DNA of 64,000 nucleotides from CAVPDG01 sp963702535 (GCA_963702535.1 CAVPDG010000022.1:206683-270682); one strand, 5' to 3'; numbered from the stretch's first letter, positions 1-10,122 are shown. Made by a program: numbers and translations. Notes: generated from the letters alone by a model not told the origin.

Positions 1-270
1 TTAGTGCTCAAAGCCATGGCGGATCCCACGCGCCTGAAGATCATGCGCTATTTGAGCGGAGAATCCCTGACGCCCACCGAGATAGCCCGCCGCCTGCGCT
101 TGCGCCCGCCAACGGTCACTCACCACCTGAGCGCCCTGCGCCTGGCAGGACTGGTACACCTTTCTCTGGATCAATCTGGTGAAAAGCGTTACGCCGCCCG
201 CCTGGAGGCAATCTCAGCCTCCTGTGCTCAGCTAGTAGATTTCCTGACCCAGGAAAGCCCCGAAAATTGA
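1..270 (+). CDS. ArsR-family HTH regulator, C-terminal part
   Basis: The frame is open from the first base, so the start lies upstream and only about 89 codons are visible. What remains is a winged-helix DNA-binding domain: DPTRLKIMRYL followed by the turn and recognition helix PTEIARRLRLRPPTVTHH and the wing that ends KRYAAR. This is the ArsR/SmtB layout. The end LDFLTQ-type tail carries no obvious metal-binding cysteine or histidine cluster, so the signal it senses cannot be read. The nearest downstream gene is an MFS transporter about 100 bases away on the same strand, which could be its target; that is inference only. Confidence 0.75.
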   Translation, partial: LVLKAMADPTRLKIMRYLSGESLTPTEIARRLRLRPPTVTHHLSALRLAGLVHLSLDQSGEKRYAARLEAISASCAQLVDFLTQESPEN

Positions 271-370
271 TTTAGTCTTATGCTCCGGTCGAATAAGGCG
301 GGCTCGATATTAAGAGTATTCTAGCCGGGTCGGCGCGTTCAGACCAAACGCACGCTATTACCTATTAAGC

Positions 371-1553
371 GTGATGATCACGGGCGCGGCGATGGGTGTC
401 TACCGCCTGCTGTTCAACTTTTACGCCCTCAGCCTGGGTTACAACGAGGCTCTCCTGGGTAACCTGGTCACCGTCAGCAGCCTGACCGCGCTGCTGGCTG
501 CCTTGCCCATGGGATACCTGTCTGACCTGATCGGCAGAAAGGCCTCCCTGGTCATTTCAGGTCTCCTGCTCTCCGCCTCGATCACCGTGATCGTCTTTTG
601 GCAGGGCACCTTCATTTTGTATGCGATGAATGTGCTCTTAGGCTTGGGTCAGAGCCTGGCAGCGGTGACCAACGCACCGTTCTTGATGGAGAACAGCGGC
701 GAGCAGGAGCGCACCTACCTTTTCAGTTTCTCCATGGGCTTGCAAATGGCGATGGCCTCGGTCGGCAATTGGATTGGAGGCTACCTGCCTACCTGGGTCG
801 CCCAGCTGCGCGGCGTTTCATCCACCAGCAGCATGGCTTATGCCGGGGCTTTGCTGGTCATTGCGCTTGTCCTTGCCATCGGCGTCATCCCCCTCTTCTT
901 GCTGCGCCTGCCGGCGTTGCAACGCACAGAGCGCTCCGTCTTCGCCCCGCTGTCTTACGCCGCCAAACAGCCCGTGCTGCTGACCAAGCTGATCCTGCCC
1001 ATGCTGATCACCTCGATCGGCGCCGGGATGATCATGCCTTTCATGAATGTGTTCTTCCGCCAGGTTTACCACCAGCCCGATCCCGGTGATCGGCACATTG
1101 TTCGCCTGGGGCTCTCTCGCTATGGGGATCGGTCTGCTCATCGCCCCGCCGCTGGCAGAGCGCATGGGTAAGATCCAGCTGGTCGTGGTCACCCAGGCGC
1201 TTTCGATCCCCTTCCTGATCATCCTCGGCTTTGCTCCGCTGTTCTGGATGAGCGCCCTGGCGTATTACGTCCGCCTGGCGTTGATGAACATGAGCAGCCC
1301 GGTTTACCAGACCTTCGTGATGGAGCACGTCGAGCCGTCTGCCCGCGCCACCGTCGCCAGCCTGGTGAGCATGGCATGGAATTTCGGCTGGGCGTTCAGC
1401 CCTTCCATCAGCGGCTGGCTGCAGGTGAATTACGGCTTCGCTCCGCCTTTCATCGGCACAATCATGCTGTACACAATCTCCATCGTTCTTTATTGGGCTT
1501 TCTTCTGGCGCGGGGAAAAGAACCCCCGAACTGTGCCCATCCCCGGCGATTGA
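371..1553 (+). CDS. MFS transporter (frameshifted)
   Basis: Two overlapping frames join into one major facilitator protein of about 390 residues: the first half (to about 1080) has six hydrophobic segments and the loop motif GYLSDLIGRK between helices 2 and 3, the second half (from about 1085, continuing PVIGTLFAWGSLAMG) supplies the remaining helices and ends at 1553. The break near 1078-1085 looks like a one-base indel. The GTG at 371 has no ribosome-binding site, and the same frame continues upstream to about 314 with family-like residues (RPNARYYLLSVM) but no start codon, so the real N-terminus probably starts at the ATG at 280 in another frame, with a second indel. Substrate unknown. Confidence 0.72.
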
Positions 1554-1663
1554 GCCGCTTTGTAACCTCTCCGCCTGAACTGCATCAAAAGAACGGATGC
1601 ACAAAGATCATTCCCTGTTGGAAGACAGGCTAAAAAATTAGTCATTTGAGGAGATTAGATACG

Positions 1664-2062
1664 ATGGAGATGCTCATCGATTTTCCCGGCGGGTCGCGCG
1701 TAGACGCCCACTTTGGCACGTTCACCATCCAAACAGACCAGCCGCCGGCAGCCTCAGCGCCGACCCCGTTTGCCACTTTTCTGGCTTCTCTCGGCACCTG
1801 CGCGGGGATTTATGTCCTGGGCTTCTGCCAGCAGCGCGGCTTGCCCAGCGAGGGCATCCGCATCGTGCAGCGCATGCACACCGATCCCGCGACCGGCATG
1901 GTTGGCAAGATCGACCTGGAAATCCAGGTGCCGCCCTCCTTCCCGGAAAAATATTTGCCCTCCCTGGTGCGCGCCGCCGAGCTGTGCGCAGTTAAGAAGC
2001 ACATGGAGTATCCGCCAGAGTTTGATGTTCATACCCAGGTCGTCTCGGCTCAGGCAGCCTGA
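1664..2062 (+). CDS. OsmC-family peroxiredoxin-like protein
   Basis: A protein of 132 residues of the OsmC/YhfA fold, whose members reduce organic hydroperoxides with a pair of cysteines. The family cysteines are visible: one in FLASLGTCAGIYVLGFC (about residue 46) and one in RAAELCAVKKHMEYPPEF (about residue 108). The PTPFATFLASLGTC stretch is the typical start of the long helix. The ATG at 1664 is chosen because GAGGAG lies at 1648-1653, ten bases upstream; the longer frame from 1646 has no such signal. It ends just before a bidirectional terminator and converges with glgC. Whether it is a true Ohr/OsmC or a YhfA-like branch cannot be told. Confidence 0.82.
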   Translation: MEMLIDFPGGSRVDAHFGTFTIQTDQPPAASAPTPFATFLASLGTCAGIYVLGFCQQRGLPSEGIRIVQRMHTDPATGMVGKIDLEIQVPPSFPEKYLPSLVRAAELCAVKKHMEYPPEFDVHTQVVSAQAA

Positions 2063-2080
2063 TCATTGCAAGATACCTAT

Positions 2081-2122
2081 AAAAAAGTACAGGACGTTCA
2101 CAACCCGTCCTGTACTTTTTTT
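2081..2122. terminator. Bidirectional rho-independent terminator
   Basis: Perfect inverted repeat AAAAAAGTACAGGACG / CGTCCTGTACTTTTTT with a 9-base loop, carrying a T-run on both strands. It sits between the convergent OsmC-family gene and glgC and should stop transcription from both sides. Confidence 0.88.
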
Positions 2123-2141
2123 CGCTGAATTTCTCGTCCGG

Positions 2142-3394
2142 CTAATCGGGACCGATGGTTGTCCCCGGGAACAGGATGGTGTCCTTGGGGATGACCACCA
2201 CGCCATCCTGCACCACCCAGCTGCTCTCTTCCAGGTTCGTGCCGCGGCGGGTAGGAGCGTATCACCACACCTTCGCCAATGCGCACGTTTTTATCGAGGA
2301 TGGCGCCTTCGATATCACAGTTGGGACCGATTCCCAGCGGGATGCCGGGAGCGTCTGTCGGGGCAAAATAGTCTGCGCCCATGAAGATCGTCCGATTCAT
2401 GCGCACCCCTTTGGCGACGTGACCGCGCAAACCCACGATGGAATCGTTGATCACCGAGCTGTGAATCTGGCAGCCATCTGCCAGCAGGACGTTGTGCAGC
2501 GTGGCGCCGTCGATCACCGATCCTGGCAGGTAGCGCGGCCGGGTATAGATCGGGCGCACCGGGTCATAAAAGTTGAAGGGCGGGTTTGGCAGGGTCAGGC
2601 TCAGGTTGGTCTCGTAGAATGAGCGGATTGTCCCGATATCCTCCCAGTATCCATCGAAATCGAATCCCATCACCCGCCGGCTGCTGATGGCGTTCGGAAT
2701 GATCTGCCCGCCGAAGTCCTCAAAGGTAGAGCTTTCCAGCAGGTCGACCAGCACATCGGTTTTGAAGAAGTAGATTCCCATCGAACCCAGGTAGGGTCTT
2801 TCAGGTTCCTCCCGGCTGACGAACTGCGCCAGCACATCCGGGTCGCGCGGCTTTTCCACGAACGCCAGGATGCGTTGGGCGGCGTTGCGTTTCAACAAGC
2901 CAAAGCGCGCCTGCTTCCTGGGCAGCAATCGGCGTGACGGCGACCGTGATATCCGCCTGGTTTTTCCAGTGGAACTCTGCCATGGTGGCGTAATCCATGC
3001 GGTACAGGTGGTCGCCCGCCAGGATCAATACATACTCGGCTTGTGCTGCCTTGATCTCTGTAAGCTGTTTGCGCACTGCGTCTGCCGTGCCCTGGTACCA
3101 GTCGGTGCTGCGCGGGGTCTGCTCAGCCGCCAGGATCTGAACCCAGCCGTTATGGAAGTCGTCGAAGGAATAGGTGTGCGTGATATGGCGGTGCAGCGAC
3201 GCCGAATTGAATTGGGTCAGCACGGCGATGTGATTGATGCCCGAATTGATGCAGTTGCTGATGGGTACGTCGATCAGCCGGTATTTCCCGGCAATGGGTA
3301 CGGCGGGCTTGGCGCGCATGCGCGTCAGCGGGTACAGCCGCTTGCCAACGCCGCCGCCCAGGATGACCGCCAGCACGTTATTGAGAGAGGACAT
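2142..3394 (-). CDS. glgC: Glucose-1-phosphate adenylyltransferase (two frameshifts)
   Basis: ADP-glucose synthase, which makes the activated glucosyl donor for glycogen. The N-terminal nucleotidyltransferase domain has the signature GGGVGKRLYPLTRMRAKPAV, then ISNCINSGINHIAVLTQF and AGDHLYRMDY; the C-terminal part has VEKPRDPD, YWEDIGTIRSFYETN and the left-handed beta-helix repeats (LADGCQIHSSVINDSIVG). Frames must be joined twice: near 2908-2915 (VTPIAAQEA to ARFGLLKR) and at the G-run 2249-2251, after which NLEESSWVVQDGVVVIPKD leads to the natural stop at 2142. The rebuilt length of about 417 residues fits bacterial GlgC. No glgA or glgB lies beside it. Confidence 0.9.
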
Positions 3395-3440
3395 GGGGCT
3401 TGCTCCTGGTGAAACAGTGGAGGATCATTCAAACACCACA

Positions 3441-3462
3441 GCCCTCTCGGGGCTGAGAGGGC
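3441..3462 (-). terminator. Hairpin downstream of tRNA-Leu
   Basis: Perfect 8-bp inverted repeat GCCCTCTC / GAGAGGGC with a 6-base loop, lying about 20 bases past the 3' end of the tRNA gene and upstream of glgC. It lacks a clear T-run, so termination there is plausible rather than certain. Confidence 0.45.
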
Positions 3463-3481
3463 GTGTGCTATAATCGCTGTG

Positions 3482-3563
<82 letters not shown>

Positions 3564-3574
3564 TTTCTGGGTAA

Positions 3575-3603
3575 AGTATAATCAAACACTGCATGCCGGT
3601 CAA
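3575..3603 (-). promoter_or_regulatory. Sigma-70-type promoter of tRNA-Leu
   Basis: Read on the minus strand: -35 box TTGACC (3598-3603), a 17-base spacer, and -10 box TATACT (3575-3580), placed 11 bases before the mature tRNA 5' end. The same DNA carries TATAAT on the plus strand (3577-3582), which could be the -10 of the divergent ychF, so the two promoters would overlap. Confidence 0.7.
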
Positions 3604-3636
3604 GATCAGCAATCCTGCCTTCTTAAGAGTTCCCCT

Positions 3637-4708
3637 ATGCGCCTTGGAATTATTGGACTTCCGCAATCCGGAAAAACAACCATCTTCAATGCCCTGACGC
3701 GCGGCAACCAGCCGACCACGATGAGCGGGGGGCGGGTCGAAGTGCATACCGCCGTGGTCGATGTGCCCGACCCGCGTGTGGACCGTCTCTCCAGCCATGT
3801 TTCACCCTGAAAAGACCATCTACGCCAAGGTGACCTATGCCGATATCGCCGGGCTGGAAGGCGGCTCCGCCAAGAGCGGCATCTCCGGCTCGCTGCTCAA
3901 CCAGCTCACCCAAATGGATGGATTTGTCCACGTTGTACGCTGCTTTACCGAAGCCAATGTGCCCCACCCGGCGGGGGGCGTCGACCCGTTGCGCGATATC
4001 GCCGCCATGGACGCCGAGCTGCTGCTCAATGACTTGATCGCCGTCGAGCGCAAGCAGGAGCGCCTGGCTGAAGAGCGCAAGAAAGGCGGCGGGCGTGACA
4101 GCGCCCTGATCGACCGCGAGGTTGCTCTATTCGAGAAGCTGGCAGCTTCCCTGGCGCACGAAGAGCCTCTGCGGTTGCTAGACCTCTCGCTCGAAGAAGA
4201 GCGCCTGCTCTCCGGCTTTGGCTTCTTAACCCGCAAACCCGTCCTGCTGCTGTTGAACCTCTCCGAAGGTCAGGAGCCTCCAGCGGTGGAATATGCTTAC
4301 CCGCGCAGCCGGCTGGTTGCCCTGCAAGGCAAGCTGGAGATGGATATCTCCCAGTTGCCTGCGGATGAAGCCGAGGTCTTCATGGCTGAGTACGGCATCC
4401 AGGAGCTGGGGTTGCTCAAGGTGATCCACCTGTCTTACGAGCTGTTGGGCTTGCAGTCGTTCTTCACGGTTGGTGAAGACGAGGTGCGCGCCTGGACGGT
4501 TCGCCGCGGGGCGAATGCCTATGAAGCCGCAGGGGAGATCCATTCCGATTTGCAGAAAGGTTTCATCCGCGCTGAAGTGGTCTCTTATGAAGACCTGGTG
4601 ACACTCGGCGGCTTGAGCGAGGCGCGCGGCAAGGGCAGGCTGCGCCTGGAGGGCAAGGAATATATCCTCCAGGATGGGGAGATCATGCACGTCCGTTTCA
4701 ACATCTAA
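3637..4708 (+). CDS. ychF: YchF/OLA1-type P-loop ATPase (frameshifted)
   Basis: Obg-related NTPase of the YchF subfamily, a ribosome- and stress-associated ATPase. The P-loop GLPQSGKTT is at residues 7-15, the G3-like DIAGL follows at about 70, and the C-terminal quarter is a TGS domain (FFTVGEDEVRAWTVRRG ... EIMHVRFNI). The G4 site is LLNLSE instead of NKxD, as expected for the subfamily that prefers ATP. A one-base indel at 3787-3797 separates VDVPDPRVDRLS from AMFHPEKTIYAKVTYADI. Total length about 357 residues, the usual size. The ATG at 3637 precedes the canonical N-terminus MRLGIIGLP. Confidence 0.9.
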
Positions 4709-4783
4709 GTACAAACACTTCGGGTATAATCGCTTTTGCAGGTTATTTCCCACAAACTATATCCACAATAAAGAGAGCCATTT

Positions 4784-6565
4784 ATGACCCAAACCTATAC
4801 CCTTTCTGGCTGGAGCCTTGCAGATCTTTTTCCGTCGCAGGATAGCCCGGATACCCAGGCAGCTTTCGACCGGCTGGAAGCTGAGGTCGGGCAATTTGAA
4901 AGCTGGCGCCAGCAACTCGTCCCCGGCATCAGCGACCTCGCTTTCATGCAGATTGTCAAGGATTACGAGAAGATCACCAACCAGGCATACCGCATTTACG
5001 GGTTTGCCAACCTGATGTTCGCTTCGGATACCCAGGACCAGGCGGCGACTGCCTTCCTGGGGCGCGTTGAGCAGTTTATGGCTACCCTGCAAAATCGCAC
5101 CCTGTTCTTCAGCCTGTGGTGGAAGGATATCGACGCCGATAACGCCGCTCGGCTGATGGCTGCCTGCGGAGATTACCGCTACTGGTTGGAGGAGATGCGC
5201 CACTTCAAGCCGCATACCCTCACCGAAGCGGAAGAGAAGGTGGTCAACATCAAGAACGTCACTGGCGGCAATGCCTTGCGCAATCTCTACGATTCGATCA
5301 CCAACCGTTACGTCTTCAGAATAGAAGTGGACGGCGAGGTGCAGGAAATGACGCGGGGCGAGCTGATGGTCTACGCCCGCCACCACGCACCCGAGCTGCG
5401 CGCCGCGGCTTACCGGGAGCTTTACCGGGTCTATGCCCAGGATGGTCCCATCCTGGGGCAGATGTACCAGGCGCTGGTGCGCGATTGGCGCAACGAGCAG
5501 GTGGACTTGCGCCATTTCAGCAGCCCCATCTCCTCCCGCAACCTGGCAAACGATATTCCGGATGAGGTGGTGAATACCCTTCTTGAAGTCTGCGAGCGCA
5601 ACGCCGCCGTCTTCCAGCGCTACTTTCGCCTGAAAGCGCGCTGGCTGGGGGTGGATCGCATCCGCCGCTACGATATCTACGCTCCGGTTGCCCGGTCTGA
5701 CAAAGAGTATGCGTTTTCAGACGCTGCCGGGATGGTCATCGATTCCTTCCGTGAGTTTGTCCCGCAGATCGCCGCCATGGTGCAGCGGGTCATCGACGAG
5801 CAGCACCTGGATAGCGAGGTGCGCAAGGGCAAGCAGAGCGGGGCTTTTTGCTACAGCGTGGCGCCCGAGCTTGCTCCCTGGGTGCTGGTCAATTACCAGG
5901 GACGTCCGGATGATGTGGCCACCCTGGCGCACGAGATGGGGCATGCCATTCATTCCATGCTCGCCTCCGACCATACCCTCTTCACCTTCCACTCTTCCCT
6001 GCCCCTGGCGGAGACGGCTTCTACATTCGGTGAAATGATCCTCATCGATCGCCTGCTGGCTCAAGAGAGCGATGAGAATGTGCGCCGCGACCTGCTCTTC
6101 CGCCAGGTGGATGACGCCTACGCCACCATTATGCGCCAGGCTTTCTTTGCCCTCTTCGAGCGCCAGGCGCACGAGATGGTCAATCAGGGCGCTACGGTGG
6201 ACGAGCTGGCGGATGCCTATCTGCAAAACCTGAAGGTGCAGTTTGGCGACGCCGTGGAGTTGAGCGACGAGTTCCGCTGGGAGTGGGTATCGATCCCGCA
6301 CATCTACCAGTATCCCTTCTACGTTTATGCCTACACTTTCGGGCAGCTCCTGGTGCTCTCCCTCTACCAGCAATACAAAGCCGAGGGCGAGGCGTTCAAG
6401 CCGCGCTACTTGAAGATCCTGTCGTCGGGCGGCTCGCAAGCGCCGGCAAAGATCCTCGCCGAAGCCGGCATCGATATCTACAGCGCCGCATTCTGGCAGG
6501 GCGGCTTCGATGTGATCGCCCGGCTGCTGGACCAGCTCGAAGCGCTGCCTGTACAGAAGAGCTGA
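4784..6565 (+). CDS. pepF: Oligoendopeptidase F, peptidase family M3
   Basis: Cytosolic zinc metallopeptidase that cuts short peptides. The catalytic motif HEMGHAIHS (HExxH) is near residue 385, with the third ligand region ETASTFGEM about 27 residues later. The 593-residue length and N-terminal all-helical part (LADLFPSQDSPDTQAAFDRL) fit the PepF/M3B group. TATAAT at 4725-4730 is a likely -10 box in the gap after ychF. A second, divergent M3 peptidase occurs at 51302-53018, so the genome keeps two paralogous enzymes. Confidence 0.93.
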   Translation: MTQTYTLSGWSLADLFPSQDSPDTQAAFDRLEAEVGQFESWRQQLVPGISDLAFMQIVKDYEKITNQAYRIYGFANLMFASDTQDQAATAFLGRVEQFMATLQNRTLFFSLWWKDIDADNAARLMAACGDYRYWLEEMRHFKPHTLTEAEEKVVNIKNVTGGNALRNLYDSITNRYVFRIEVDGEVQEMTRGELMVYARHHAPELRAAAYRELYRVYAQDGPILGQMYQALVRDWRNEQVDLRHFSSPISSRNLANDIPDEVVNTLLEVCERNAAVFQRYFRLKARWLGVDRIRRYDIYAPVARSDKEYAFSDAAGMVIDSFREFVPQIAAMVQRVIDEQHLDSEVRKGKQSGAFCYSVAPELAPWVLVNYQGRPDDVATLAHEMGHAIHSMLASDHTLFTFHSSLPLAETASTFGEMILIDRLLAQESDENVRRDLLFRQVDDAYATIMRQAFFALFERQAHEMVNQGATVDELADAYLQNLKVQFGDAVELSDEFRWEWVSIPHIYQYPFYVYAYTFGQLLVLSLYQQYKAEGEAFKPRYLKILSSGGSQAPAKILAEAGIDIYSAAFWQGGFDVIARLLDQLEALPVQKS

Positions 6566-6588
6566 GCTTGTTGATTCGTGAAATTCCC

Positions 6589-6621
6589 GTGCGACGCACA
6601 AGTTTACCTTGTGCGTCGCAC
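6589..6621. terminator. 14-bp perfect hairpin after pepF
   Basis: Arms GTGCGACGCACAAG and CTTGTGCGTCGCAC pair perfectly around TTTAC. It lies 24 bases after the pepF stop and just before the next gene. No T-run follows, so it may act as a terminator, an mRNA 3'-end protector, or be a small palindromic repeat. Confidence 0.5.
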
Positions 6622-6637
6622 ATGTCTTAAGGAAATT

Positions 6638-7298
6638 ATGTCTCCTGTATTAGAAGTCTCCACCCTTTTCCAATCCGTCCTGGATGCGCTCATCCAAAAA
6701 CAGCCTGAGCTGAACCAGGCAGACCCTTACAACCAGAATCACGGCGACCACATGGTCGAGATCTTCCAGGTTGCCGTGCGCGCCGCGCGGGAAAAGCAGT
6801 CCGCCAGCCTGGCGGAGGCTATGCAATATGCCAGCCAGCTTTTACAAGGCTGTGAGCACAACGGCTCAGCCCAGGTTTATGCGAGCGGCCTGACCTGCCT
6901 GGCGGACCAGTTCAGCCAGCGCCAGATCGATCTGGATGACCTGGCGCCTTACGCCCAAGTGGCGATTTAGCGGAAGAAAACAGGAAAACGGGATATCCAA
7001 GGGCGGGCGTTCGGGAGATATCCTCAAAGCTTTGCTTTCGGCGTTAGCTGATTGGGAGCGCCTGGAATCAGAAAAGCCCGGCTCCTCCCGCGGGATGGAT
7101 CTGGGCTATTTGTTCGGTGTTGGTATGGCTTACCTGCAGGCAAAGCAACAAGGCGGCGACCGCATGAGCGTGCTGGCTGAAACTGTCGTATCCTCCAGCC
7201 CGCTCGGGCGCGTGCCTCACCGCCACCAATCCGGTTTGCTCGTCGTGCAGGAGATCCTGCAGGCGCTTAACTCGTCATTCGATGCTGGGCTCTTCTGA
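6638..7298 (+). CDS. DAK2/DhaL-like uncharacterised protein (frameshifted)
   Basis: Two frames join at about 6955-6965 (DLDDLAPYAQVA to SGRKQENGISKGGRSGDIL) to give roughly 219 residues. The protein is predicted to be all-helical. ADPYNQNHGDHMVEIF near residue 30 resembles the metal/ATP site of the DhaL (DAK2) kinase domain, and the C-terminal SSSPLGRVPHRHQSGLLVVQ has the polar turn seen in that fold. The resemblance is weak and no DhaK-like partner is present, so I give no reaction. The ATG at 6638 follows AAGGA by seven bases. Its 3' end overlaps the convergent ssb by 24 bases. Confidence 0.5.
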
Positions 7299-7650
7299 CT
7301 CCTCGACCGGCTCTTCCTCTTGCTTCCGGTCCAGTATCTGCATGTTATTGATGATGACTTTCGTGAAGTAGCGGATATCGCCGCCTTGCTCGTAGCGGTC
7401 TGTATGTAGGCGCCCCTCGACGTACACCAATCGACCCTTGCTCAGGAACTCCTGGCAAGTTTCTCCCAGGCGCCCCCAGGCCTCCAATGTTGAACCAATC
7501 GGTGCTCTCTTTGATCTCGCCTTCGCTGGTCTTCCAGCGGCGGTCCACAGCCAGGCTGAAGCTGCAAACTTTCTTGCCGCTGGGTGTGTAGCGGGTCTCC
7601 GGGTCTTTCCCCAGGTTTCCAATGAGCTGGACGCGGTTGAGTGCTGGCAT
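7275..7650 (-). CDS. ssb: Single-stranded DNA-binding protein (frameshifted)
   Basis: OB-fold protein that coats single-stranded DNA in replication and repair. The N-terminus MPALNRVQLIGNLGKDPETR and FSLAVDRRWK are classic SSB strands; after an indel near 7480-7490 the chain continues AWGRLGETCQEFLSKGRLVY and ends in an acidic tail (QEEEPVEESEEPSIE), which is the partner-binding tip although the terminal DxPF motif is not seen. AGGAGG stands six bases before the ATG. Length about 125 residues. Confidence 0.9.
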
Positions 7651-7739
7651 GTTGTACCTCCTGCGCTAGTAAAAAGAAACGTGCCCTCACCTATTAGTTT
7701 AGCGATTGGCGGCAGAATGTCAAGCGGTTTTTATGTTTT

Positions 7740-8555
7740 TTAACCCACTTCAGCCCCAGACCATCCTCCATAATGCGTGCAGGCGAAAGCCGCCGAGTGG
7801 GAGGCGTGCTCCAGGCATTTTTGCGCGCTCAGACCCATCAGCCAGCCTGCCAGAAAGGCGCCGATGAAGGCGTCGCCTGCCCCTACGCTATCCACCACCT
7901 GGACCGGGTAAGCCGGCTGAGAGTAGAAATTGCCCTTGTAAAAAGCCAGGCTGCCCTCGCCGCCTCGGGTGACTACCACCACTTCCACCCCGCCGCGGCT
8001 GATCTCCTCAGCCCGGCGGCGCGCCTGTTCTTCCGTGCCCCGCGGCAGCGAGAAGAAAGCCAGGTCTGCCAGGGAGCGCGTTGCCTCGAGAAACCCTGCG
8101 TTCTGACCCTCTCCGTAATCGATCGAGAGCAGTAGCTTCGCCTCCCGGATGGCAGGCAGTTGCTCCTGGGCGCCGCCCAGCCAGCCGGTGTGCACCAGTT
8201 GGTGTTGCCGGATGAAGCCCAGCGTTCTATCATCAAAAGTCAGGCGAGAGATGGGCGCTGGTTGCCCGTGGATAAAGACATGCTCGTTGCCGGCGGTAAG
8301 CTGGATGTTCGCCTGCCGGCTGGGCGCCGTTGAGCGTTGCACGTGGGAGATGTCCACTTTCTCCTGGCGCAGCGCCTGGAGGATAAGCTCACCGTAGCGG
8401 TCGTTGCTCACTGCGCCCACAAAGGCGGCTGGCAACCCGGCGCGCTGCATGTGGATAGCGACATTAAGGGCGTTCCCGCCGATAAAATCCCGTTGGATGG
8501 GGGCGAGGTAGTGATCGATGCAGGCATCGCCCAGGCACACGGCTTTGGTTCGCAT
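7740..8555 (-). CDS. PfkB-family carbohydrate kinase
   Basis: Ribokinase-fold sugar kinase, 271 residues. The first PfkB signature region GGNALNVAIHMQRAG lies at about residue 24 and the second, DSVGAGDAFIGAFLAGW, near residue 225; in the latter the second D is the catalytic base and GAGD forms the anion hole. The closest recognisable relatives are fructoselysine-6-kinase (FrlD)-like, but no deglycase partner is nearby. The start MRTKAVCLGDACIDHY at 8555 begins the fold directly; the longer frame to 8636 adds a low-quality leader. Substrate uncertain. Confidence 0.82.
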   Translation of the reverse strand: MRTKAVCLGDACIDHYLAPIQRDFIGGNALNVAIHMQRAGLPAAFVGAVSNDRYGELILQALRQEKVDISHVQRSTAPSRQANIQLTAGNEHVFIHGQPAPISRLTFDDRTLGFIRQHQLVHTGWLGGAQEQLPAIREAKLLLSIDYGEGQNAGFLEATRSLADLAFFSLPRGTEEQARRRAEEISRGGVEVVVVTRGGEGSLAFYKGNFYSQPAYPVQVVDSVGAGDAFIGAFLAGWLMGLSAQKCLEHASHSAAFACTHYGGWSGAEVG

Positions 8556-8803
8556 GGTAAATGGATTATACGCCAGGTGCAACTTCCTCATCGCCTGCGG
8601 TTTGCCCTCGCCTGCCACTTGTGATAAACTAAACAAGCCATTTATCCTCGGTCAGAACTTCGTGGGTATGTGACCCACGCATTGAACCCATGACGGTCAA
8701 AGAATAGGATCAATGTCAGCAGCGCCTGGTATCAATTGCCACTACCCTTTGATCCATTCTTGAGTAACATGGACAAAATTTTTACCACCGGTGGAGTGTT
8801 GAG

Positions 8804-10122
8804 ATGATGCAGACCGATCCGCAGTTCCTGGATAGGATGAAACGGTTGCCGGATGTGCTGGCTCCCAGCCTGGCAGAAGACTGGCCCGAGCTGCCGGTGG
8901 TCAGGGCGCAAGGCGCGTACCTGTATACCGCCGATGGGCGCCGCTATCTCGATTTCACCTCCGGGATTGGCGTGACCAACGTCGGGCATTGTCACCCACG
9001 CGTCCTGGAAGCAGCCTCGCGCCAGATGCACGAGATGGCGCATAGCGCCGTCGGCGTCACCGTTCACAAAAGCCTTCTGGAGCTGTGCGATGCGTTGACC
9101 GCTGTGCTGCCGCCGAAGATGGATATGTTCTTCTTCGGCAACAGCGGCGCTGAAGCAGTCGAGGGCGCCCTCAAGCTCGCTCGCTACGTCAGCCAGCGAC
9201 CGGGCATCATCGCCTTCGATGGCGGATTCCACGGTCGTTCCTATGGCGCCGCCTCGGTTACCTCCGTTAAATCCAAGTACCGCGACCATTACGAGCCCTT
9301 CGTACCGGGCGTGTATTTCGTCCCGTATCCCTACGCTTATCGCTGCCCGCTGGGGGATACCCCCGAAGCTGCCCTGGATTGGACGCTGATGAGCCTGCGC
9401 CGCTTGTTCCAGCACCAGATCCCGCCCTCCCAGGTGGCGGCGTTCCTGGTTGAGCCGGTGCAGGGCGAGGGCGGCTATATCGTCCCCCCCGCGATTTCCT
9501 GCCGGCGCTGCGGCGCATCTGTGATGAGCACGGTATTTACCTGATCCTGGACGAGGTGCAGTGTGGCTTTGGGCGTACGGGAGAGATGTTCGCCGCCCAG
9601 GTCTTCGATGTCCAGCCGGATATCATGTCCATCGCAAAAGGCATCGCCTCCGGTTTTCCGCTCGGCGCTACGGTCGCCAGCCGCGACCTGATGCGCCGCT
9701 GGAAGTCTGGCGCCCACGGCACCACATTTGGCGGCAATCCCGTCGCCTGCGCCGCGGGTCTGGCGACCTTGCAGGTGATCGCCGAAGAGAACTTGTTGGA
9801 GAACGCTCGCCGCATGGGAGAGCGCTTCCTGGCTGGTTTGCAGTCGTTGCAGGCGCAATACCCGTCTATCGGTGAAGCGCGCGGCTTGGGTCTGATGCTG
9901 GCGATTGAGATGGTCGTTCCCGGTTCAGATAAAGAGCCTGATCCGCGGGCTTCTATGGATTTGCTGAACCTGTGCCTGGAGCGCGGCTTGCTGGCATACA
10001 TGGCTGGCACCTTCGGGCAGGTCGTACGCTTCATCCCTCCGCTCATCGTCACTGCTGAGCAGGTAGATCTGGCTTTGAACATCCTGGATGAAGCGCTCAG
10101 CACTCTATCGCCTCGCTCTTAG
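8804..10122 (+). CDS. Class III aminotransferase (frameshifted in C7 run)
   Basis: PLP enzyme of the 4-aminobutyrate/acetylornithine aminotransferase family, about 439 residues. Visible are FGNSGAEAVEGALKLARY, the GFHGRSYGAASVT loop, the cofactor-binding DEVQCGFGRTG and the PLP lysine in SIAKGIASGFPLGA. The break is in the C7 run 9484-9490; one more C restores VPPRDFLPALRRICDEHGIY. It heads a same-strand cluster with an amino-acid ABC transporter, an ornithine-cyclodeaminase-like and an opine-dehydrogenase-like enzyme, so an omega-amino substrate such as ornithine, lysine or a derivative is plausible. Confidence 0.88.

Noticed and set aside
2142..3394. glgC as a pseudogene
   Set aside because: Both frame breaks are single-base and the protein is otherwise full length with all motifs; the same kind of break occurs in essential genes of the window.
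4752..4772. TATCCACA near pepF as a DnaA box
   Set aside because: The nonamer here differs from TTATCCACA, stands alone, and has no neighbouring boxes or AT-rich unwinding region, so it is not evidence of oriC despite the parS site.
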